The notes under the pieces were generated by a model. It was not told the DNA's origin and did not search any database. It saw only the letters and a list, made by a program, of their open reading frames with translations. Below are positions 18,086 through 26,451 of a DNA stretch of 64,000 bases, in pieces. The number at the start of each line of letters is the position of its first letter. Position 1 is the stretch's first letter. Origin of the DNA: an uncultured Planctomycetaceae bacterium (lineage in GTDB: Bacteria > Planctomycetota > Planctomycetia > Planctomycetales > Planctomycetaceae); NCBI GenBank assembly GCA_903896675.1, contig CAITYU010000377.1, forward strand, positions 25,713 through 89,712, in the 5' to 3' direction. A program made the translations under genes and the position numbers.

Positions 18086-20308
18086 ATGCTGCTGCGACGT
18101 CTGCCAATTCTGCTGGCCTGTTTTTTGTCGTGCGCCGGCGCTATCTGCGGGCAGGATTCTGCGTCATTGTCTGCGGCGACTGAGGCGACTGAGCAGTTGG
18201 TGGATTTTGAGAACGACATCCAGCCGATTCTGACAAAGTTTGGCTGCAACAGTGGTCCCTGTCACGGCAAGGCTCGTGGTCAGGGTGGTTTTCAGTTGTC
18301 GCTGCTGGGTTTTGATTCGCAGCAGGATCATGATGCGATCACGAAGGAGGGTCGTGGGCGTCGTGTCTTCGCTGGTGCTCCTGAACAATCTCTGCTGGTG
18401 GCCAAGCCTGCGGGCCTCGTGCCTCATGGTGGCGGTCGTCGTCTGGAGCCGGGCGGGGCGGAGGTCACCGCCCTGCTGCGGTGGATTCGCCAGGGGACTC
18501 CGCGACGCGCACCGTCCGCCCCGCAGCTGCAGTCCATTCAGGTATCTCCGGCCGCCATGACTTTGGCGCCTCAGCAGACGCAGCAGTTGACGGTGACGGC
18601 CAGTTACAGTGACGGGACGACTCGTGATATCACCTCCCTTGCAGCATTTCAGTCGAACGAAGCGCCGATTGCTGCGGTGACGGATGGTGGTTTGATCACA
18701 GCCGGCAGTATTACGGGTGAAGCGGCCATCATGGCTCGTTTTCTGGGTCGCATTTCCGTCTGCGAAGTGCTGATACCTCGTCAGCAGAGTGTACCTGCGG
18801 AGGTGTATTCCGGGCTGCCGCGCAGGAACTTCATTGACCAGCACGTCTGGAGTCGTCTGCAGCGTCTGAACATTGTGCCTTCGGCGGTGTGTGATGACCA
18901 CACGTTTCTGCGGAGGGCTTACACGGACATCATTGGACGGATCCCGACGTCTGATGAAGTGACTGCGTTTTTGGGTGATGCTGCCCCGGACCGTCGATCG
19001 CGGCTGGTGGATCAGCTGCTGCAGCTGCCCGAGTTTGCGGATTTCTGGGCGAACAAGTGGGTGGACCTGCTGCGTCCGAATCCCTATCGCGTGGGGATCA
19101 AGGCTGTCTTCAACTATGACCACTGGATCCGGCAGTCATTTCATGATCGCAAGCCGTGGGATCAGTTTGTCCGTGAGCTGATCACGGCGCGTGGCAGTAC
19201 GTTTCGGAACGGGGCGGTGACGCTGTTTCGTGATCGTCGTGAACCTGAAGAGGTGGCGACTCTGGTCAGCCGTCTGTTTGTGGGTGTGCGTCTGGAGTGT
19301 GCGAAGTGTCATCATCATCCGTTTGAGGTCTGGGGTCAGGACGACTTCTACAGTTTTGCCGCCTGGTTTGCTCAGATTGGTCGCAAGGGGACCGGTTTAA
19401 GTCCGCCGATTTCGGGGTCTGAAGAATTTTTCTTTGCCGGGGCTCGTGGCAGTGTGAAGCATCCTGTCACGGGTGAAGTGATGACTCCGCGTCCGCTCTT
19501 CGGTGAGGCTCCTGCGGCCGATTCTGTGGAAGATTCCCGGGAAGCTCTGGCGACGTGGCTGACATCGCCGCAGAACCACCTGTTTGCGCAGGTGATGGCC
19601 AACCGTGTGTGGGCCGATCTGATGGGGCGTGGTCTGGTGGATCCGGTGGATGATTTTCGGGGTACGAATCCGGCTTCCAATCCGCCGCTGCTGCAGGCGC
19701 TGGGCCAGCATTTTCGTGACTCGGGATTTTCCCTGCAGGAACTGGTGCGAGCGATAGCCAATTCGCATGTGTATCAATTGAGTTCGCTGCCCAACGAGAC
19801 CAACTCCGGTGACAATCGCGGCTTTTCCCGGCACTATCGTCATCGGCAGCGGGCCGAGGTGCTGTTGGATTCGATCGTGCAGATCACCGGGATTGCTCAG
19901 GATTTCCAGGCGATGCCGCCGGATTCCAGTTCGCGTCAGATCTGGACTCACCGGACTGAGTCTGTGTTTCTGGACACGTTTGGTCGTCCGGATCCGAATC
20001 AGGATCCGCCCTGTGAGCGGACGGGTGAATCGACGGTTGTGCAGAGTCTGCATCTGATGAACAGTGAGAAGCTGTATGCGGATGTGGTCAGTGATCGGGG
20101 TCTGGCGAAGCAGTTGGCGGACAGTGGGAAGTCGGGGGACGAGCTTTCAGTGGAGTTGTACCGACGCATTTTCAGTCGTGATCCGGTGGCTGCCGAGCGT
20201 GAGCTGGTGCGTGGGTTACTGGAGGCTGAGGGGGCGGTCCGTCGGCAGGTGCTTGAGGATCTGATCTGGGCGATGCTGAATTCGGCTGAGTTTGCGATTC
20301 AGGACTGA
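18086..20308 (+). CDS. DUF1549/DUF1553 planctomycete exported protein with Ig-like domain and CX4CH motif
   Basis: 'FGCNSGPCHGKARGQGGFQLSLLGF', BIG2-like 'QTQQLTVTASYSDGTTRDITSLAAFQSN', 'RRAYTDIIGRIPTSDEV', 'CAKCHHHPFEVWGQDDFY', 'NRVWADLMGRGLVDPVDDFR'. Confidence 0.92.
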   Translation: MLLRRLPILLACFLSCAGAICGQDSASLSAATEATEQLVDFENDIQPILTKFGCNSGPCHGKARGQGGFQLSLLGFDSQQDHDAITKEGRGRRVFAGAPEQSLLVAKPAGLVPHGGGRRLEPGGAEVTALLRWIRQGTPRRAPSAPQLQSIQVSPAAMTLAPQQTQQLTVTASYSDGTTRDITSLAAFQSNEAPIAAVTDGGLITAGSITGEAAIMARFLGRISVCEVLIPRQQSVPAEVYSGLPRRNFIDQHVWSRLQRLNIVPSAVCDDHTFLRRAYTDIIGRIPTSDEVTAFLGDAAPDRRSRLVDQLLQLPEFADFWANKWVDLLRPNPYRVGIKAVFNYDHWIRQSFHDRKPWDQFVRELITARGSTFRNGAVTLFRDRREPEEVATLVSRLFVGVRLECAKCHHHPFEVWGQDDFYSFAAWFAQIGRKGTGLSPPISGSEEFFFAGARGSVKHPVTGEVMTPRPLFGEAPAADSVEDSREALATWLTSPQNHLFAQVMANRVWADLMGRGLVDPVDDFRGTNPASNPPLLQALGQHFRDSGFSLQELVRAIANSHVYQLSSLPNETNSGDNRGFSRHYRHRQRAEVLLDSIVQITGIAQDFQAMPPDSSSRQIWTHRTESVFLDTFGRPDPNQDPPCERTGESTVVQSLHLMNSEKLYADVVSDRGLAKQLADSGKSGDELSVELYRRIFSRDPVAAERELVRGLLEAEGAVRRQVLEDLIWAMLNSAEFAIQD

Positions 20309-20320
20309 AGTGGAGACGCG

Positions 20321-21664
20321 GTGATGTCAGTGATGCGACGCTGTGATGGTGTGACTCGACGCAATGCCGTGCAGGTGGGTCTGGGAGGCATGCTGGGCAC
20401 GGGTCTGGCTGATGGGCTGCGGGCCATGGCGGAAAGTCGCAGGGCTGGTGGTCCTGTGGCGAAGGCCACCAGTTGCATTCTGATCTGGATGGACGGCGGT
20501 CCGACTCATTTTGAGACTTTTGATCCAAAACCGGATGCTCCGGCTGAGTACCGCGGTGAGTTTTCAGATATTGCGACAGCGGTATCGGGGGTGGGATATT
20601 CTGAGCACATGGTGAAGCTGGCGGCCAGTCTGAACGACTACGCGATGATTCGTTCGATTCGGCATGACCAGGGGAATCACGGAGCGGGCAATCACTATAT
20701 GATGACGGGTGCACCGCCGCGAATCCCGGTGGGTTGCGGTGCGTTTGTCAGTTTTCATCCCAGCATGGGTTCCGTGGCGGCTCGTGAACTTGGTCGTGAC
20801 AACGGGTTGCCGGCATATTTCAGTATGCCGCAGATGTCTCGGTCGGGTGGTCCCAACTTTCTTGGTGCCCGGTATGCTCCGTTTGTGGTGGGTGATGATC
20901 CGAACGGCAAACGTTTCAAGGTGCGTGATGTGGCGTTGCCTCGGGATCTGAGTGAATTGCGGTTTACTTCGCGGACGGAATTGCGTGCGAAGGTGGACCG
21001 GATGGTGCGTCTGCAGGACGAAGCGGCGGGTGATCCGGCGGCCGCCTATGACGAGTATTACCGGCAGGGATTCAGTCTGGTGACATCGGTTCAGGCGCAG
21101 CGGGCATTTGACATTCATCAGGAGCCTGAGGCAGTTCGCGATCGGTATGGTCGGAACAGTTTTGGTCAGCGTTGTCTGCTGTCGAGGCGACTGGTGGAAG
21201 CGGGTGTGCCGTTTGTGACGGTGTATGACGGTGGCTGGGACCATCACAGCGATTTGTTCGGGGCTTTGCGGAAGCGTTTGCCGGAGTGGGATAATTCGGT
21301 AGCGACGCTGATTCAGGATCTGAAGGAGCGGGGACTGCTTGAGTCGACTCTGGTGGTGGCTTTGGGTGAATTCGGGCGGACTCCGAAGATCTCCACTCTG
21401 TCCGGCTCGAATACGCCGGGACGGGATCACTGGGCGAATGCGATGTCGGTGCTGATGGCTGGTGGCGGGACTCCGGGTGGCACTGTTGTGGGTGCGACGG
21501 ACCGCAAGGGTTATTCGGCTGTGGATCGGGTGCTGTCACCGGAGAATTTTGTGTCGACGGTGTATTACAAGCTGGGGATTGATCCTGATAAGGTGGTGTA
21601 CACGCCGGAGGGTCGTCCGACGCATCTGGTCAGCGATCCGACTCCGATTCACGAACTGATCTGA
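20321..21664 (+). CDS. DUF1501 family exported protein
   Basis: 'CILIWMDGGPTHFETFDPKPDAPAEYRGEFSDIATAVSGV', 'LGEFGRTPKIS', 'GRDHWANAMSVLMAGGG'. Confidence 0.93.
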   Translation: MMSVMRRCDGVTRRNAVQVGLGGMLGTGLADGLRAMAESRRAGGPVAKATSCILIWMDGGPTHFETFDPKPDAPAEYRGEFSDIATAVSGVGYSEHMVKLAASLNDYAMIRSIRHDQGNHGAGNHYMMTGAPPRIPVGCGAFVSFHPSMGSVAARELGRDNGLPAYFSMPQMSRSGGPNFLGARYAPFVVGDDPNGKRFKVRDVALPRDLSELRFTSRTELRAKVDRMVRLQDEAAGDPAAAYDEYYRQGFSLVTSVQAQRAFDIHQEPEAVRDRYGRNSFGQRCLLSRRLVEAGVPFVTVYDGGWDHHSDLFGALRKRLPEWDNSVATLIQDLKERGLLESTLVVALGEFGRTPKISTLSGSNTPGRDHWANAMSVLMAGGGTPGGTVVGATDRKGYSAVDRVLSPENFVSTVYYKLGIDPDKVVYTPEGRPTHLVSDPTPIHELI

Positions 21665-21701
21665 CAGCAGCGAGTGCAGTGGCGAGTGCGGGAGCGGCGC
21701 A

Positions 21702-23318
21702 GTGAAGCGGACAGCGGGTTGGTTGAGGGTTGGGGGTTATCTGCTGTTGGCGCTGGTCTGGCTGGCGGGAACGGGGCTGTCCGTGGCAGCGGATCCGCCG
21801 GTGCTGGAGCGGTTGGTACCGGCAGGTGGTCAGCGTGGCACGACGGTAACGGCGAAGCTTGTGGGAAAGCCGGGTGAAGGCAATATTCGCCTGCAGTCCG
21901 ATTCGTCCGGGCTGTTGTTTCGATTGGGTGAAAAGCGGGACAGTGTGGAGATTGAGATTGCCGCTGAAGCTGCGGCGGGGGTGCACCTGTTGCGGCTGTG
22001 CAATGATGCCGGGGCGTCTGAACTGCGTCCGTTCATTGTGGGGATTCTGCCGGAGCAGCAGGAGTCAGAGCCGAATGGTCGGCTGTCTGAGGCGGCGACT
22101 GTGGCGAGTTCTGCTGCGACTGTGAATGGGGTCCTTGAAAAGGCGGGTGATGTGGATTCGTGGGCAGTGTCGCTGGAGGCTGGTCAGACATTGGTGGCCA
22201 GTCTGACGGCATCGCGAATTCTGGGTTCACCGATGGACGGAGTGCTGCAGATTGTGGACGGTCGCGGGACCGTAGTGGCTCAGAATGACGATGACTGCAG
22301 CATGGATCCGCTGGTGACGTACACTGCTGCTGCGGCGGGTACGTGGTATGTGCGAGTGTTTGCGTTTCCTGCGGCGCCCAACAGTACGATTGGATTCGCC
22401 GGGGGTGCGGATTATGTGTATCGACTGACTGTGGGGGCTCAGCCGTTTGTGCATCATGCGATGCCGCTGGTGCGTCAGCAGGGTGGTGGTGAGCTGCGGC
22501 TGCAGTTGCACGGCTGGAACCTGGCGGTGCAGGAAGCGGTGTTGGGTGCCGGCCAGAACGTGTTGACCGGCCAGTTTGCTCAGCCGTGGCGGGTTTACGA
22601 AACGGCGGAACCTGTGGTGCTGGAGCAGCAGTTACCTGAGCGTGTGCTGAAGTCGTTGCCGGTGGCGATCTGCGGATGTCTGGAGCAGTCGGGAGCGGAT
22701 GTGTTTCTGCTGGAGCTGAAGAAAGGGCAGCGGTTGAGTCTGACGGCGGAAGTGCGGCGGTTTGCATCGCTGCTGGATCCGGTCCTGTCGGTGCGCGATG
22801 CCACGGGTCGGGTGTTGAAGGAGGCAGATGATGTGGATGGTGGCAATCCGGACGCATCACTGGACATCACGGCTCCGGCGGACGGACGGTTTGAGGTGCG
22901 GATTCAGGATCGTTTTCTGGGGCATGGGGATCGCTGGCATTATGTGCTGCGCTGTCGTGAGACGGTTTCGGAGTGTCGTTTGACGGTGCAGGGGACTGCA
23001 TGGACGCTGCCGGCTGATAAGTCGCTGGAGATTCCGGTGGCGGTGGAGCGTCGGAACGGTTTTGCGGACGTGCTGACGCTGCAGGTGGCAGGGCTGCCAG
23101 AGGGTGTGACGGCTGAGCCGGTGTCATCAGCGAAGGAAGGTGACACGGCGAAGGCTGTGACACTGAAGATCGCGGGGAAGCTTCCGGCAGTGTGGTCGGG
23201 CGAAATTCGGCTGACAGGCAGGACTGAGGACGGGCGGGAGTTTCCGGTAGTGTGGTCCGCTGCTGATGGAACAGATGTGGTGGCCTTCTGGCTGACGGTG
23301 CCGGCAGCGGGCGGTTGA
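21702..23318 (+). CDS. exported protein with pre-peptidase C-terminal (PPC)-type domains
   Basis: Signal peptide; 'QESEPNGRLSEAATV...NGVLEKAGDVDSWAVSLEAGQTLVASLTA', 'SADVFLLELKKGQRLSLTAEVR...PDASLDITAPADGRFEVRIQD'. Confidence 0.78.
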   Translation: MKRTAGWLRVGGYLLLALVWLAGTGLSVAADPPVLERLVPAGGQRGTTVTAKLVGKPGEGNIRLQSDSSGLLFRLGEKRDSVEIEIAAEAAAGVHLLRLCNDAGASELRPFIVGILPEQQESEPNGRLSEAATVASSAATVNGVLEKAGDVDSWAVSLEAGQTLVASLTASRILGSPMDGVLQIVDGRGTVVAQNDDDCSMDPLVTYTAAAAGTWYVRVFAFPAAPNSTIGFAGGADYVYRLTVGAQPFVHHAMPLVRQQGGGELRLQLHGWNLAVQEAVLGAGQNVLTGQFAQPWRVYETAEPVVLEQQLPERVLKSLPVAICGCLEQSGADVFLLELKKGQRLSLTAEVRRFASLLDPVLSVRDATGRVLKEADDVDGGNPDASLDITAPADGRFEVRIQDRFLGHGDRWHYVLRCRETVSECRLTVQGTAWTLPADKSLEIPVAVERRNGFADVLTLQVAGLPEGVTAEPVSSAKEGDTAKAVTLKIAGKLPAVWSGEIRLTGRTEDGREFPVVWSAADGTDVVAFWLTVPAAGG

Positions 23319-23448
23319 GATTCCAGCAGTGGGTTAAGGGCTGCGCATGCGGTGGTCGCGTACTGCGCCTGTCGGTTGTCAAATGCGTCCTGACAGGTCA
23401 GACTCATCCCGTTGTCCTGCCTCTGCTCCTTCCACCGGTATTGCCCCC

Positions 23449-26424
23449 ATGAAACGTTCTTTCTGGCTGTTTTCCTCGTTGTGTGCTGTTCTGCTGACGT
23501 GTGCCAGCGGCACCGCGGCTGATCCTCTGCAGGCTGCCGTTGATGATTTTCCCGCAGCTTTCAATACGGATCCGCCGGATTCTCATCCGCCGACACCCGC
23601 GGAAATGCTGCCGCTGATTGAGGTGCCGGAAGGTTTTACGGTCACGTTGTTTGCCGGTGAACCGGATGTGCAGCAGCCGATCAACATGGAGTTTGATGAT
23701 CGCGGACGGCTGTGGGTTGCGGAAAACTACACCTACAGTGGCGGTCCTTACGAAACAAAACTGCGTGACCGGATTGTGATCCTGCATGATACCGACGGTG
23801 ATGGTCGCCACGACACGCGGAAGGTGTTCTGGGATCAGGGCTTTATGCTGACCAGTCTCACGTGGGGTTTCGGGGGTGTCTGGATTCTGAATGACGGTAC
23901 GCTGTCATTCATTCCGGATCGCGATGGCGACGACATTCCGGACAGTGATCCGGTGGTGATGCTGGATGGCTGGAGTCGTGACTGTGGTCACAATTTTGTG
24001 AGTGGTCTGATGTGGGGTCCGGATGGCTGGCTGTATGGTCGTCACGGGATTGTGGACACGTCGTGGCCGGGAACTCCGGGGACACCTCGTGAGCAGCGTG
24101 TTTTCATGAACTGCGGAGTCTGGCGATTTCATCCGCTGCGACATGTTGTGGAGGTGGTCTGCAACGGTACGACGAATCCGTGGGGGCTGGACTACAACGC
24201 GGACAATCAGTTCTTCATGACCAACAACGTGCAGGGGCATTTGTGGCATGTGATTCCGGGTGCGCGATACCAGCGGATGTACGGTCGTGATTTCAATCCG
24301 CATGCCTATGAGTTGATGGAAATGACGGCTGACCACTATCACTGGGACACAAAGCTGAAGTGGACAGACAGCCGTGACGGCAAGGCCAACGATCTTGGCG
24401 GCGGGCATTCGCATGTTGGTGGACTGATTTATCACGGTGAGAATTTCCCGGCCGAATATCGGGGGAAGATCTTCATGTGCAATACTCACGGTCGCCGCAT
24501 CAATGTCAATCGGCTGGACCGTGAGGGAAGTGGCTATGTGGGTCGCCGGGAACCGGATTTCATGCTTGTGAAGACTCCGTGGTTTCGCGGCGTGGATCTG
24601 AAGATGGGCCCCGAGGGTGCGGTGTATGTATCTGACTGGTCCGACAATGGCGAATGCCATGACCACGATGGGATTCACCGCACCAGTGGTCGCATCTATC
24701 GGATTGCGTATGGAACTCCGGGCCGGGTCGATGTGGCAGCGGTGCGGCAGTCGCAGAAGGCTCCGCGTCCCGGCTGGTTTGCTCGTCGTGACATTCGCTG
24801 GGATCAGGAGCAGGCTGGCGGGAATCAGCAGTCTGCGGTCTCGCTGGCAAAAGGCAGCGCGCTGCAGGTCTCGGATCTGGGCTGGCTGGAGGCGGTTGAT
24901 CAGTTGAACACTGAGCGTTTGGAGGGAGCCCTGCAGTCGGCGGATCCGCTGGTTCGTGCGGCGGCTGTGCAGCTGGCTGCGTCTGCAGCGGTGGACCGTC
25001 CGCGGTTGCAGCTGCGACTGAAGGCACTGGCTGGCACCAGTCAGCCGGCGAACGTTCTGCTGGCGCTGGTGTCGGCTCTGCAGAAGCTGGAGCCTGAACC
25101 GCGGCGGCAGACGGCATTGACGCTGCTGCAGAATTCTGCCAACGCCGCCACAATTCAGTCAGAGAATCAGCTGACACTGATGACGTGGTACGGGATTGAG
25201 CCGCTGGCGGGCGATCCTGATCTGCTGCCTCTGCTCAGTCCGATTCCCAAACTGCAGCAGTTTGCGGTGCGGCGGATGGCACATCAGCTGGCAGCCGGTG
25301 AATCGGCTGTCGGTGCGGCTGCCCTCGGGCTGATTGCCGAACGGGCTGCCGGAGCTGCCGCTGAACAGGCTCGCGCTGTAGAGCTGCTGGGTGCGTTTCG
25401 AACGGGTCTGGCGGGTCTGGCCCGCATTGATGCGCCGGAAAACTGGGTGAAGGTGGACCGGGCCCTGCGTTCTGCCGGCAACACCGAAATGGCTCGTGCC
25501 GCCGACGCCCTGGCGGCACTTTTCGGTGATGGAACAGCCCTGGCTGACCTGCGGGCTCTGGCTGCCGATACGGCTGCTGACCCACTGGCTCGACAGCAGG
25601 CGATTCAGGCACTGGCACAGGCGAGGGACGCCGAGTCGGTGCCGCTGCTGATTCGACTGCTGAATGACAAGGCCGCTTATGATGCGGCGATCATTGCTCT
25701 GGCGGCCTTTGATAATCCGGAGATTGGGACTGAGCTTGCGCAGCGACTGCCGGGGTTCAAGGATGGCAATCGCGGGCTGGCGATCGATACGCTGTCCAGT
25801 CGCAAGGCGTGGGCGGACCGGCTGATTGCCGCGATTACGGCTGATCGTATTCCTGCGCGGGAACTGACGGCGGCTCAGGTGCGGCAGCTGCTGGCTTTCA
25901 ATGATCCGCAGATTCGGGAAGTACTGGAGGCCCGCTGGGGCGTTGTGCAGGAAACACCGGAAGCGAGGCTGGCGGCCATTGAAAAATGGCGCGGCGTGCT
26001 GACTCCGGAGAAGCTGGCTGGTGCCAGTCCTGAACGAGGGGCCGAGCTGTTCAGACAGTCCTGTGCCTCCTGTCACAAACTGTACGGTGAGGGTAAAAAC
26101 ATCGGACCGGATCTGACTGGGGCCAATCGCAGCAATCCTGAGTATCTGCTGCTGAATCTGATCGATCCCAGTGCCGTGGTGCCGCGTCAATTCACCACCT
26201 CGGTAATTGTGCTGCAGGATGGGCGAGTACTGACCGGGGTTGTGGTTTCGCAGACTGCACAGACACTGGTGGTGCAGACGGATCGTGAACAGATCACGCT
26301 GGCGCGCAGTGACATCGAGGAAACTCGTGATACCGGAAAGTCGCTGATGCCTGATGGCATGCTGGACAAGCTGAGCGAAGAGCAGGTCCGCGATCTGTTC
26401 GGTTTCATGATGCTGCGGAAATGA
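23449..26424 (+). CDS. PVC-type heme-binding dehydrogenase (membrane-bound dehydrogenase domain + HEAT-like + cytochrome c)
   Basis: 'PPLIEVPEGFTVTLFAGEPDVQQPINMEFDDRGRLWVAENYTY'-type N-terminus; 'ELFRQSCASCHKLYGEGKNIGPDLTGANRSNPEYLLLNLIDPSAVV'. Confidence 0.9.
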   Translation: MKRSFWLFSSLCAVLLTCASGTAADPLQAAVDDFPAAFNTDPPDSHPPTPAEMLPLIEVPEGFTVTLFAGEPDVQQPINMEFDDRGRLWVAENYTYSGGPYETKLRDRIVILHDTDGDGRHDTRKVFWDQGFMLTSLTWGFGGVWILNDGTLSFIPDRDGDDIPDSDPVVMLDGWSRDCGHNFVSGLMWGPDGWLYGRHGIVDTSWPGTPGTPREQRVFMNCGVWRFHPLRHVVEVVCNGTTNPWGLDYNADNQFFMTNNVQGHLWHVIPGARYQRMYGRDFNPHAYELMEMTADHYHWDTKLKWTDSRDGKANDLGGGHSHVGGLIYHGENFPAEYRGKIFMCNTHGRRINVNRLDREGSGYVGRREPDFMLVKTPWFRGVDLKMGPEGAVYVSDWSDNGECHDHDGIHRTSGRIYRIAYGTPGRVDVAAVRQSQKAPRPGWFARRDIRWDQEQAGGNQQSAVSLAKGSALQVSDLGWLEAVDQLNTERLEGALQSADPLVRAAAVQLAASAAVDRPRLQLRLKALAGTSQPANVLLALVSALQKLEPEPRRQTALTLLQNSANAATIQSENQLTLMTWYGIEPLAGDPDLLPLLSPIPKLQQFAVRRMAHQLAAGESAVGAAALGLIAERAAGAAAEQARAVELLGAFRTGLAGLARIDAPENWVKVDRALRSAGNTEMARAADALAALFGDGTALADLRALAADTAADPLARQQAIQALAQARDAESVPLLIRLLNDKAAYDAAIIALAAFDNPEIGTELAQRLPGFKDGNRGLAIDTLSSRKAWADRLIAAITADRIPARELTAAQVRQLLAFNDPQIREVLEARWGVVQETPEARLAAIEKWRGVLTPEKLAGASPERGAELFRQSCASCHKLYGEGKNIGPDLTGANRSNPEYLLLNLIDPSAVVPRQFTTSVIVLQDGRVLTGVVVSQTAQTLVVQTDREQITLARSDIEETRDTGKSLMPDGMLDKLSEEQVRDLFGFMMLRK

Positions 26425-26451
26425 TGATTGGTTTAACCGGGGTTCTTCTGC

